From contig LDJB01000002.1 of the NCBI GenBank assembly GCA_001028815.1, positions 62,001-126,000 on the forward strand: a stretch of 64,000 nucleotides of DNA. Reading direction: 5' to 3'. The notes under the pieces were generated by a model. The model had not been told where the DNA came from. It made no database searches and saw only the letters and a list, made by a program, of their open reading frames with translations. Below, piece by piece: positions 1 to 8,214 of the stretch. The stretch's first letter is position 1. Each line of letters opens with the position of its first letter. A program made the translations under genes and the position numbers. This DNA is from Peptococcaceae bacterium 1109 (GTDB lineage Bacteria > Bacillota > Limnochordia > Darwinibacteriales > Darwinibacteriaceae).

Positions 1-631
1 CGGCAATCCCGGCCACATGGGTACCGTGGCCATTGAGGTCCACGTCAGGCATGCCTTCGCCAGTAGCATCGTAGCCGTCCACAAACATCTTTCCCAGAAA
101 CTCACTGTGGCCAACATCCACCCCCGTGTCAATGATAGCTACAATCACATCCGGGGCACCTACGGTGAGATCCCAAGCAGCTTCAGCGTTAATGTTCGTA
201 AACCCCCACTGCCTATCGTAGAGATCCCCTTCTGGTTCTACGAGGATCTCCAGTTCACCCACTCCCCGCTGCACGGGAAGGGTGTACCGGAGATTAGGCT
301 CTACGAGCAGTACCTCTTTGTAGCCCTTGAGTGTATCCATGAAGGACCCCACCGTCTCCCCCTCAGGCACAGTGGCCGCAACCCAGCCGATCTCTGGCCA
401 TTCCCGTGAGATGACGCTCCCTTCCTTCACCAGCACATCCTCGAGGGAGCCAACGGCGTTAGCCTTAACTAGCACTTCCCCTTCTTTTACGTCCCAAGCA
501 GAGTAGTCGAAGTAGTCCCGGGCAGAAGTGGGCCGTCCCAGGCTTCCTCCCCTTCCAAAGGGATGGAGCAGGCACCCAGTAAAGACCAGGGCGACCAGTA
601 TTCCAAGGAACAAAAGCCACAGCTTTTTCAT
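1..631 (-). CDS. Subtilisin-like (S8) serine protease, lipoprotein, partial
   Basis: Only the N-terminal 210 residues are in the window; the gene runs off the left edge. It starts with a lipoprotein-like signal (hydrophobic stretch ending VFTGC, cysteine near residue 19), then a prodomain-like region. The catalytic Asp motif (AIIDTGVD) and catalytic His motif (NGHGTHVAGIA) follow; the Ser motif would lie outside. The ATG start has an AGGGAGG site about 8 bases upstream. It probably acts outside the cytoplasmic membrane as an endopeptidase. It lies 16 bases after the multidomain surface-like gene upstream, so the two were likely cotranscribed. Family assignment is firm from the two motifs; the substrate cannot be told. 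Confidence 0.9.
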   Translation of the reverse strand, partial: MKKLWLLFLGILVALVFTGCLLHPFGRGGSLGRPTSARDYFDYSAWDVKEGEVLVKANAVGSLEDVLVKEGSVISREWPEIGWVAATVPEGETVGSFMDTLKGYKEVLLVEPNLRYTLPVQRGVGELEILVEPEGDLYDRQWGFTNINAEAAWDLTVGAPDVIVAIIDTGVDVGHSEFLGKMFVDGYDATGEGMPDVDLNGHGTHVAGIA

Positions 632-647
632 TGCGCCATCCTCCCTT

Positions 648-2213
648 CTATGGCTCCAGGTTTGTCGTGGTGGTAAAGATAAACTCGCCGTTGCGCGAGC
701 CAGTGTTTGTCTCACCGAGCTGTACTCCGCCCAATGAACGGGCTCGTGACTCCCAGTTGGACTCCTGAGTACAAACTTCCGCTTTACTGTATGCGATGTC
801 CCAGCTGTAGACGTGGCCGGGAATTAGCGGGAAGGGCAGTTGAGCCTCTTCTGTGTAGTACTTCGAATCATCATCCACGGTAATCTGCGTGAAAACAGCA
901 TCGTACACTCTCAGGAGATATTCGAAGTTGGTACCTTCAGGGAACTCGTCCTTGTTCCGCAGCTTCCACTGAAAGGTGAGGTCAAGCGCAACATTGGTCC
1001 GCCCATTGTATGGTTGTGATAAGTACACTTCCATGGGCGGCAAAGGCGTGACGTCCACAACCATGCCTTGCCCTTCCCCGGCGCTGTTGTAGGGAACCAC
1101 TTTGTAGAAGGTCTTCTTCCCTGGGGTTAGCTGGGGGCTGAAATCCACCATCTCAGAATAGCTTGCTGGGATGGCCGCGATCTTCGTAAACCTCACTCCA
1201 TCAAAGCTGCGATAGACTTTGTGGCCATTGGCATCCTCTGCACCTTCCCACTCTAGTACCACGGTCAACATGGAATCAATGGGCACAGCCTGCAAACCTA
1301 TGGAGCTGGTATGCAGCTGGTTTTCCTGCACGATGATAGGGAGCCCAGGCTGGGAGTAGAATCTCACGTTTTCCCCGTAGGTTTCCGCGGTTACTCTTGC
1401 CCAGGTAACGGGGCCTGGTACCGCGGGATCGCCCACTACTCCGTTCTGAATGGTGACGGGGGCAATATACATGGTGGTGTTTTCGTTGAGATCGTAAGCC
1501 AAGACCTTGATATACGTTTGGCCATCAGGAAACTCCGTAGTGTCGATGGTGAGGTCGAGCTTCTCACGTCCCCGGCCATCCCAGGGCTGGTACTGTTCGC
1601 CGCCAATGTATACATAAACATCGTAAATGTCGTGTTCCCCATACACGTCGATCCGGAGATCCACCTCGCCCGCAAGGGTGCTCCCGGGGAGGATATCTAG
1701 CTCTATGAAAGGCGGTTCTTCCGAGGCATTCGGGTTAAAGCTCCGGCGAGTGGGGATATCTATGGTCCACACTTCCCCGCTGGCAAGCTTCACATCTTGA
1801 ACCCGGGTTTTACCCCCATCAGGCCGTTCCACAATGATGTCCCCAATCTGTTCTGCGGGGACAAGCAAAACAAACATCCCCTCGTCATCTGTGGTAACTG
1901 GCTCATTCTCTGGCCACTTCACCACCGCGCCCTTTACCGCAGGGCCGCCTCGGCCATCGGAAACGTAACCTCGCACCTTACCTACTCCTGTTTCGAAAAA
2001 AGCGGTAACGGTAAGGTCCTTTGTCATCACGATGCTGCCTGTCTCATCGGTGCCAGATAACCCACCTTGCCACTCACTAAAAACCCAATCTTCATCAGGC
2101 ACAGCTGTGAGCCTGACAACGTCATTAGGCTTGTAGGAGGTTTTGGCAGGCTCGCGAAGCACCTTACCTTCGCCTTCCACCTTAATGCTCTGAAAGGAAC
2201 TTATTTTACACAA
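648..2213 (-). CDS. Surface-type multidomain protein (InlB-like repeat, Ig/FnIII), 5' end doubtful
   Basis: About 521 codons of beta-rich modules: an InlB B-repeat-like unit (residues 1-70, W-x-G and TAFF ending), a carboxypeptidase-regulatory-like unit (about 78-150), an Ig-like unit (165-280) and one or two fibronectin III-like units (285-500). Such modules occur in secreted or surface proteins, yet there is no signal peptide. The only start at this position is a TTG without a ribosome binding site, lying in the T-rich tail of the upstream gene's terminator. The frame opens directly after that gene's stop codon. I infer loss of the true 5' end, making this a pseudogene or silent fragment; an internal start is the alternative. 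The protease gene follows after 16 bases. Confidence 0.6.
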   Translation of the reverse strand: MCKISSFQSIKVEGEGKVLREPAKTSYKPNDVVRLTAVPDEDWVFSEWQGGLSGTDETGSIVMTKDLTVTAFFETGVGKVRGYVSDGRGGPAVKGAVVKWPENEPVTTDDEGMFVLLVPAEQIGDIIVERPDGGKTRVQDVKLASGEVWTIDIPTRRSFNPNASEEPPFIELDILPGSTLAGEVDLRIDVYGEHDIYDVYVYIGGEQYQPWDGRGREKLDLTIDTTEFPDGQTYIKVLAYDLNENTTMYIAPVTIQNGVVGDPAVPGPVTWARVTAETYGENVRFYSQPGLPIIVQENQLHTSSIGLQAVPIDSMLTVVLEWEGAEDANGHKVYRSFDGVRFTKIAAIPASYSEMVDFSPQLTPGKKTFYKVVPYNSAGEGQGMVVDVTPLPPMEVYLSQPYNGRTNVALDLTFQWKLRNKDEFPEGTNFEYLLRVYDAVFTQITVDDDSKYYTEEAQLPFPLIPGHVYSWDIAYSKAEVCTQESNWESRARSLGGVQLGETNTGSRNGEFIFTTTTNLEP

Positions 2214-2216
2214 ATT

Positions 2217-2243
2217 TAAAGAGCCGCCTGTTGGAGGCGGCTC
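2217..2243 (-). terminator. Rho-independent terminator of the FAD oxidoreductase gene
   Basis: Perfect 8-bp stem GAGCCGCC/GGCGGCTC (2221-2243) with a 7-base loop. On the minus strand it is followed by TTTAAATTTGT. It lies 10 bases past the stop codon at 2253. Confidence 0.85.
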
Positions 2244-2252
2244 TGACTTCCT

Positions 2253-3818
2253 TTATAGAGGCTTGAGTTCCGGCCAATCCAGGGGGATTCCCATTTTGGC
2301 CAGCAGCTTCTGGAACGCTGCCAGGTGCTCTTCGTCTGCCCGAACTCTGCGAGGGGGTATCTTGTGATCCAAGCAGTACGCAGCAAGATACCCCGCGGCT
2401 TCCCCAATGTTCCACTCCACAGGGTGGAGCCGGTAGCACCCATTGGTAATGTGGGTTGTACCGATGTTCTTGCAGGCGGGGATGAGGTTTTCCACCCGCA
2501 CGGGGATGAGGGCTCCCAAGGGGATTTGGAAGGGCCAGCTCCCGACGTCGATGTAGTTCACTCCCCCTGTGCTGGGATGGAGGTCAATGCGGTAGGCGCC
2601 AATTCCCACTGAATCATAGAACTTCTCTGCGCCGTGCTCGCCGCGGACTGCTTCTGCAACATGCTGCTCCAGCACAGTAAACTCGGCTTTAATCCGCCGG
2701 GACTCCCGGATATATGGATACATGGCAAGGCCATCGCTAGTCCCCACCATATCTCCCCTCAGGCGAAGTTCAGGGTAGCCGTAGCCCCCATCGTGACGAG
2801 GAGCTTCAGTTTGCATCCAATAGAAGAAGGAGAGGCTGAGCTGTTTGGCCATATACAAGTGGTGCTCTACTTCAGCTTGTGGAACTCCCACAATTGGCCC
2901 CAGCCAGTAGTCAATCTGAGGCCAGTTCACCAAGGTCACACTTGATTCATATGCCCATTCCTCAAACAGGTCCTTGTTCACAATCTGCCGGAACAAGAAG
3001 AGCGCGTTCTTGCCGCTCCCATCAGGCAAGAGGGTGTGATAATAATCCTCCAAAGTGATGGGGTGCGTAGTAGTCCAGCTCAAGGACTTATCTGGCCAAA
3101 AATCTGCTTTGTAGTCCCGCCAAAAATCGTACTCTGCCGGTTTGGGGATGGTATGGTCTTCCCCTGGGATATAATCCATGGCAAAGCAGAAGGTGATGGC
3201 CTGTTGGTTTAGCGGGTCTGGATCCCCTGGCAGGGCATGGGGCTCCCCTGTCTGCCCTTGAGACTCCGCACCAATAACATGTTCTACCTCTGCAAGTTCT
3301 AAAAGGTCGCCAAGTTCAGTGGCATCGAGGATGTATGGGGCCTCTAAGGTCAGCTGTTCCCCGGTGTAAACATGGGCGACTGTCACCGAGTTTACTACAT
3401 CCCCCTCTGCCTGGGCTGCCACTGGTTTGTAAGGTAGCAGCACTTGGATACGGCCGCTCCCTAGGTAGGGTGCGAGCATTTCGTAGAGCACTGCCAGGGC
3501 TACCCGAGGCTCGTGGCACAGCCGGCTCACCCAGCCGCCGCCAGGATTGAGCTCTGGATCTTGCCGCGCGGCCCAGGTTAAGGGATAGTTCCGGCGGTAG
3601 TACTCCCGCACCTTGTCCCGGAAGGTAAGGTAGAGCTGGGTCCCGGCCCGCTGCTCAATCCAAGGGTTTTCATCGGGGGGCACGGCCTGGGATGTAAACT
3701 GGCCTCCAATCCAGAGCGTTTCCTCGGTCATAATTACCTTCTTCCCCAGGCGGGCAGCTGCAAGTGCCGCGGCACAGCCTCCCACTCCACCGCCAACCAC
3801 CACAACATCAGCCTTCAC
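2253..3818 (-). CDS. FAD-dependent oxidoreductase (FAD_oxidored family)
   Basis: A 521-residue flavoprotein with an N-terminal dinucleotide-binding fold (VVVVGGGVGGCAAALAAARLG, residues 5-25), then a GGQFTSQ segment typical of FAD-dependent oxidoreductases found in carbohydrate clusters. No signal peptide, so cytoplasmic. I prefer the GTG at 3818 because AAGGTGAT sits at correct spacing; the open frame extends 11 codons upstream to 3851. The gene is transcribed away from the ABC-transporter operon starting at 4111 and shares its control region, which suggests it oxidises a sugar or sugar derivative taken up by that system. The substrate is unknown. Confidence 0.85.
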   Translation of the reverse strand: MKADVVVVGGGVGGCAAALAAARLGKKVIMTEETLWIGGQFTSQAVPPDENPWIEQRAGTQLYLTFRDKVREYYRRNYPLTWAARQDPELNPGGGWVSRLCHEPRVALAVLYEMLAPYLGSGRIQVLLPYKPVAAQAEGDVVNSVTVAHVYTGEQLTLEAPYILDATELGDLLELAEVEHVIGAESQGQTGEPHALPGDPDPLNQQAITFCFAMDYIPGEDHTIPKPAEYDFWRDYKADFWPDKSLSWTTTHPITLEDYYHTLLPDGSGKNALFLFRQIVNKDLFEEWAYESSVTLVNWPQIDYWLGPIVGVPQAEVEHHLYMAKQLSLSFFYWMQTEAPRHDGGYGYPELRLRGDMVGTSDGLAMYPYIRESRRIKAEFTVLEQHVAEAVRGEHGAEKFYDSVGIGAYRIDLHPSTGGVNYIDVGSWPFQIPLGALIPVRVENLIPACKNIGTTHITNGCYRLHPVEWNIGEAAGYLAAYCLDHKIPPRRVRADEEHLAAFQKLLAKMGIPLDWPELKPL

Positions 3819-4110
3819 AAGATCACCTTCCCTATGTATGATGTGCAACATTTGCGCAACACAATATTGTGCAAAATGCGTACATTTTTGTGCATCAATG
3901 AAGGAGAATTGCTTTTCTTAAAGAATTCATCCCTATAATAACACAAACAGCGCTAACATTCTAGCATAAATATGGAATCGGCGTTGCACTAACGCAACAG
4001 CTTGTACCATCATGCAACACGCATTGCTCATGCTAGGGGGTGGTAGGGAAAAGCTGCTGTCGCTTGGTTCGTTGGTACTCTGTAAAAAACGATACAAGGA
4101 GGAACGAATA
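3819..4110. promoter_or_regulatory. Divergent control region with clustered TTGyGCAA-like motifs
   Basis: The 292 bases between the FAD oxidoreductase (-) and the binding-protein gene (+) contain no gene. Related motifs cluster here: TTGCGCAA (3852-3859), the palindrome CACAATATTGTG (3860-3871) overlapping TTGTGCAA (3867-3874), TTGTGCAT (about 3888-3895), and GTTGC-6-GCAAC (3983-3998). They resemble operator half-sites of a LacI-type repressor, plausibly the LacI encoded at 7216. A TATAAT (3934-3939, + strand) is a possible -10 with no convincing -35. The binding-protein gene has AAGGAGG at 4096-4102. Confidence 0.5.
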
Positions 4111-5355
4111 ATGCGGAAGTCAGTTGTGTTGGCCTTAGTCCTCATTTTGACCCTCAGTGCAGCGGGCTTTGCCCAAACAACCATCCGCCTGTGGTTTGCC
4201 GGCACGCCCCAGGCGCTGATGGATGCCATGTATGACGAAATGGTGCCTGCCTTTGAAGCCGCTAACCCAGATATCAAGCTGGAAGTGGAGTTCGTGCCCT
4301 GGTCAGAGCTCTCTACCAAACTGGCCACAAGCTTTGCCGCAGGGGTCACCCCAGATATCTTCATGCATGGCCAGGCAGCCATCGCTGAGTTTGTAGAGAG
4401 CAACCAGCTGCTGCCCCTAGATGAGTTCATCGCTGATTGGCCTGACAAAGACGACTTTGGCGCCACCTTGGGCTCTGGCTACTACAAAGATGCTACCTAC
4501 TTCATCCCAGTGTTCGGTGCAGGCCGCCTCTTGATTTACCGGGCAGATACCTTCAAGGAAGCGGGCCTCGATCCAGATAATCCCCCAACCACTTGGGATG
4601 AACTGGTGGAAGCAGCCAAGGCCCTCACCGTAAAGCAAGGCAATCGCTTCATCCGCCAAGGGATCGACTTCCCCGCAGATGGCATCGACCTGCAGCAAGT
4701 CTGGGCACCCTTCCTCTGGCAAGCTGGAGGCGCTTTCCTCACAGAAGATGGTACCCAAGCGGCCTTTAACAGCCCTGAAGGTGTGGAGTCACTGCAGTTT
4801 ATGGTAGACTTCATCTACACCCACGGCGCGAGCGATGTGCGCACCGCCCAGCCTGTAGGCAACGTTTCACCCATCGCCGCAGATTTGGTAGGCATGATCT
4901 TCGAAGTACCAGGAGTCCTAGCCCAGATTAAGACCTATTCCCCCGAAGTCTATCCGGAAATTCGCGTTGCCCTTCCCACAAAACACGTCACCCAAGATAC
5001 GCTCTACTCCTTCTCTGGGTTCATGATGTCCCGTCATACAGTGGACAAGGAGAAAGCCTGGCGGGTAATGTCCTACCTTCTCTCCGCGGATTCCTTAGAG
5101 AAGATCAACCAGGCCATGGCCACTCTGCCACCCCGGGTATCCCTTGCTGAAGCGGAGTTTATCGCGGAAGACCCCAACCTCAAGGTCTACGTGGAAGCCA
5201 TGCAGTTCGGCCGGGGCAACCCCAATCATCCAAAGTGGGTGCAGATCAGGGATATTGTCAGCCGCTACCTGGAGCGGGCCATGCGGGGCGTCATGAGCCC
5301 TCAGGAAGCCCTGGATGAGGCTGCTAAGGAAGTGAACCGCCTCTTAGCTGAGTAA
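4111..5355 (+). CDS. CUT1 sugar ABC transporter substrate-binding protein
   Basis: A 414-residue extracellular solute-binding protein (SBP_bac_1 type). The signal peptide (residues 1-22, ending AAGFAQ) has no lipobox cysteine, so the mature protein is probably soluble in the periplasm. The binding-protein fold begins TTIRLWFAGTP, with the typical GVTPDIFMHGQ segment near residue 90. The start at 4111 is set by AAGGAGG 8 bases upstream and the signal peptide; the open frame extends upstream without a ribosome binding site. First gene of an operon with two permeases, LacI, DUF4127 and a TIM-barrel protein. The ligand is unknown. Confidence 0.93.
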   Translation: MRKSVVLALVLILTLSAAGFAQTTIRLWFAGTPQALMDAMYDEMVPAFEAANPDIKLEVEFVPWSELSTKLATSFAAGVTPDIFMHGQAAIAEFVESNQLLPLDEFIADWPDKDDFGATLGSGYYKDATYFIPVFGAGRLLIYRADTFKEAGLDPDNPPTTWDELVEAAKALTVKQGNRFIRQGIDFPADGIDLQQVWAPFLWQAGGAFLTEDGTQAAFNSPEGVESLQFMVDFIYTHGASDVRTAQPVGNVSPIAADLVGMIFEVPGVLAQIKTYSPEVYPEIRVALPTKHVTQDTLYSFSGFMMSRHTVDKEKAWRVMSYLLSADSLEKINQAMATLPPRVSLAEAEFIAEDPNLKVYVEAMQFGRGNPNHPKWVQIRDIVSRYLERAMRGVMSPQEALDEAAKEVNRLLAE

Positions 5356-5364
5356 CACACAGGT

Positions 5365-5391
5365 GGGATTCCTCCCCAAGGGAGGAATCCC
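5365..5391 (+). other. Intercistronic hairpin after the binding-protein gene
   Basis: Perfect 12-bp stem GGGATTCCTCCC/GGGAGGAATCCC with a 3-base loop, 10 bases after the stop codon. It is followed by a mixed CT stretch, not a clean T run. Such stems after binding-protein genes usually protect the upstream message or attenuate, giving more binding protein than permease. Confidence 0.8.
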
Positions 5392-5423
5392 CTCTCTCGT
5401 TTTCTGTGGAAAGGGGGTTTCCC

Positions 5424-6320
5424 ATGCGGGGATTTCTCTACTATTGGAAGAACAAAGGACGCCGCCGGACCATGCTCACAGCATACCTTTTCATCGCGCC
5501 AGTCCTGATCTATGCTATTGCCTTTAACTTCGGGCCCATGTTTGCCTCACTCTACTTGAGTTTCACCCGGTACAACATGCTCACGCCCCCTCAGTTTATT
5601 GGCCTGGCGAACTACGTCCGGGTACTCACGGACGATCCTGTGTTTTGGACATCCCTCAAGAACACTGCCCAATACGCATTAGAGGTGCTGCCCCTCAATA
5701 TCGCGATCTCTTTGGGCCTGGCCCTCTTGGTCAACCGGGCCGTGCGGGGGATCGCGTTCTTCAGGGCTGTCTACTACCTTCCCGTGGTCACTTCCATCAT
5801 CGCGGTGAGCATGATCTGGCTGTGGCTCTATGATTACAATATCGGCCTCATCAACCTCATCTTAGAGCCCTTCCGCATCGGCCCCATCGATTGGCTGGGC
5901 GATCCTAGGCTTGCTCTCCACTCCTTGGTGATTATGCGGGTGTGGAAGGGCGTAGGCTGGAACATGGTGATTTACCTCGCGGGGCTGCAGGGCATTCCCC
6001 TTTACCTCTACGAAGCTGCGGAGATCGATGGCGCTTCCCCGTGGCGGAAGTTTCTTTCCATCACTTGGCCTAGCCTGAGGCCTGTGACCATTTACATCCT
6101 TATCATGGGGACCATCTCCACCTTCCAGACCTTTGGGGAAATCTATGCCATGACTGGCGGTGGGCCCCTCGATTCCACAACCACCGTGGGGTTCCTCATC
6201 TACCAGCGGGCGTTCCAGTACTACAGCATGGGTGAAGCCTCCACAGTGGCCTTCATCTTGTTCGGCATCATCTTCACCTTGAGCGTGGTAAACATGAAGT
6301 TCTTCCAGGGAACTGAGTGA
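5424..6320 (+). CDS. CUT1 sugar ABC transporter permease (MalF type)
   Basis: A 298-residue inner-membrane permease with about six membrane spans and the cytoplasmic EAA loop EAAEIDGASPWRKF about two thirds along, which docks onto the ATPase. ATG at 5424 is chosen because AAAGGGGG lies just upstream; an in-frame GTG at 5406 is less likely. The N-terminal RTMLTAYLFIAPVLIY stretch is characteristic of MalF/UgpA-like subunits. It pairs with the next gene and the binding protein before it. No ATPase gene is adjacent. Confidence 0.93.
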   Translation: MRGFLYYWKNKGRRRTMLTAYLFIAPVLIYAIAFNFGPMFASLYLSFTRYNMLTPPQFIGLANYVRVLTDDPVFWTSLKNTAQYALEVLPLNIAISLGLALLVNRAVRGIAFFRAVYYLPVVTSIIAVSMIWLWLYDYNIGLINLILEPFRIGPIDWLGDPRLALHSLVIMRVWKGVGWNMVIYLAGLQGIPLYLYEAAEIDGASPWRKFLSITWPSLRPVTIYILIMGTISTFQTFGEIYAMTGGGPLDSTTTVGFLIYQRAFQYYSMGEASTVAFILFGIIFTLSVVNMKFFQGTE

Positions 6321-6334
6321 GGGGAGGCGAAACT

Positions 6335-7210
6335 ATGTCTTACAAACGGCACAAGGCATTTCAGCAAGTGGTGATCTATACCGTCCTCATCGCAGTGTCC
6401 GTTGTCATGGGGGCTCCTTTCCTGTGGATGGTCTTAAGTTCCCTGAAGCCCAATCATGAACTTTTTGCCTATCCGCCGGTGTGGATTCCTTCCACCCTTA
6501 CCTTTGAGCACTACATCAACGCGTTTCGCTATACGGACTTCTCCCGCTATTTTCTAAACAGCTTCATCGTCACGGGAGTAACGGTCATCTCCAACCTGTT
6601 TTTCTGCTCCCTCGCGGGATACGCCTTTGCCCGCATGGACTTCTATGGGAAGAACGTGATCTTCATGGCACTTTTGGGCACCATGATGATCCCAATCCAC
6701 GTACGCTTAGTGCCGCTGTTTATCTCGGTGCGCCGCTTCCCCTTAGCAGGGGGCAACAACCTCTTCGGGCAAGGAGGCACAGGCCTGATAGACACCCACC
6801 TAGGGCTCATGCTGCCTCACTTGATTAACATTTTTGGGGTGTTCTTAATGCGGCAGTTCTTCCAGAGCATCCCCCAAGAGCTCACCGATGCCGCGAAGAT
6901 TGACGGGGCAGGGGAGTTTGGGACCTACTGGCGGATCTTCCTCCCTTTAAGCAAACCGGCCTTGGCGACGCTGTCCATCTTCGTGTTCAGCGGTTCCTGG
7001 GATGACTTCCTCTGGCCCCTGGTGGTCACCTCATCCCGCTATATGCGCACTGTCCAGCTGGGCCTCCAGATTTTCCAAAGCCAGTTCACGGTGAACTGGG
7101 GATCGCTCATGGCCGCGACCTTGGTGGTGACGCTGCCTGTGATCACCATCTTCATCTTTGGACAGAAATACTTCGTACAAGGTATTGCTACAACAGGACT
7201 GAAAGGATAA
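6335..7210 (+). CDS. CUT1 sugar ABC transporter permease (MalG type)
   Basis: A 291-residue permease with six predicted spans, the EAA loop DAAKIDGAGEFGTYW and the usual MalG-type C-terminus (VQGIATTGLKG). ATG at 6335 follows GGGGAGG with good spacing, 14 bases after the MalF-type gene ends. It completes the heterodimeric membrane channel. The next gene, a LacI regulator, begins 5 bases downstream. Confidence 0.93.
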   Translation: MSYKRHKAFQQVVIYTVLIAVSVVMGAPFLWMVLSSLKPNHELFAYPPVWIPSTLTFEHYINAFRYTDFSRYFLNSFIVTGVTVISNLFFCSLAGYAFARMDFYGKNVIFMALLGTMMIPIHVRLVPLFISVRRFPLAGGNNLFGQGGTGLIDTHLGLMLPHLINIFGVFLMRQFFQSIPQELTDAAKIDGAGEFGTYWRIFLPLSKPALATLSIFVFSGSWDDFLWPLVVTSSRYMRTVQLGLQIFQSQFTVNWGSLMAATLVVTLPVITIFIFGQKYFVQGIATTGLKG

Positions 7211-7215
7211 GGACC

Positions 7216-8214
7216 ATGCGCAAACTTACTGTTCGTGAAATCGCCCGGCTGGCAGGGGTATCCCCCTCCACTGTCACCCGTGCCCTCCAGGACCATCCTC
7301 GCATCGCCGAGGAAACGAAGGCGAAAATCCGGGCGATTGTGCGCCGCAATGAGCAAAAGCCCGTAGGCATGCTCATTGCCAATCCCTTGGGAGACCTAGC
7401 TTCCGACACCTTCTTCGCAGAAGTCATCAAAGGCGCGGCAGAACTCCTCAAGGGCTTTGGCAGGCCCCTCTTATTGGAGAGCTTTGACGGACGGGCTAGC
7501 GGCCCCCTCCCAGATATGGTTGCCCAGGAAAGGGTGTGCGGCATCATCGTAGGGGGAATCCCCATTGATGATGAGGTTGTCAGGCGCCTTGCCCAAACTC
7601 TGCCTGCGGTGTTTATCGGGCGCTACCTCAATGACTACCAGAGCCTCAGCGCAGTGATCTCCGACAACCACACCGGCGGCAGGGAAGCGGGGGAACACCT
7701 CATTAGCCTCGGCTACGAACACTTTATCTTCCTCGGCGGGGATCTGCGCACTAATACCTTTGCCCACCGCCTGCAAGGCTTTAAGGAGGCCATCGAAGGC
7801 GCGGGCTTTAGCCTATCCAAGGAACAGATCTTCACTGGGGACATCAACCAGCAGGGTGGATATGCTGCCACAAAGGAGCTCATCCCCCGCCTGCCCAAGG
7901 GCCGCACAGGGATTTTCGCGGCCACAGACTGGATGGCTGCGGGAGTGCTCCGGGCTCTGCAGGAAGAAGGGGTGCCCATCCCTGAGGAAGTAGGGGTTGT
8001 GGGTTACAGCGACATCGACCTTGCCAGCCACATCTACCCCAGCTTAAGCTCTGTGCGCGTCGAGAAGGAAGCCATGGGCTACCTCGCGGCCCGGATTCTC
8101 CTGGACGAGTTGGAAGAAAGCATCGTTGGGCCTGTCCAGGTCTACCTCCAGCCCCACTTGGTGGCAAGGGAATCTACCTTAGGGGCCAATCATGTGCTGA
8201 AGGAGAAGGCATAA
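7216..8214 (+). CDS. LacI-family transcriptional regulator
   Basis: A 332-residue regulator: N-terminal helix-turn-helix (VREIARLAGVSPSTVTRAL, residues 5-23), hinge region, then a periplasmic-binding-protein-like sensor domain. It sits inside the transporter operon, 5 bases after the MalG-type gene and directly abutting the DUF4127 start, so it is probably autoregulated with it. Its likely operators are the TTGyGCAA-like motifs in the divergent region at 3819-4110, which is inference. The inducer is unknown. Confidence 0.93.
   Translation: MRKLTVREIARLAGVSPSTVTRALQDHPRIAEETKAKIRAIVRRNEQKPVGMLIANPLGDLASDTFFAEVIKGAAELLKGFGRPLLLESFDGRASGPLPDMVAQERVCGIIVGGIPIDDEVVRRLAQTLPAVFIGRYLNDYQSLSAVISDNHTGGREAGEHLISLGYEHFIFLGGDLRTNTFAHRLQGFKEAIEGAGFSLSKEQIFTGDINQQGGYAATKELIPRLPKGRTGIFAATDWMAAGVLRALQEEGVPIPEEVGVVGYSDIDLASHIYPSLSSVRVEKEAMGYLAARILLDELEESIVGPVQVYLQPHLVARESTLGANHVLKEKA

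Noticed and set aside
17-409. Plus-strand open frame at the left edge
   Set aside because: It is antisense to the protease gene, whose Asp and His catalytic motifs are plain on the minus strand.
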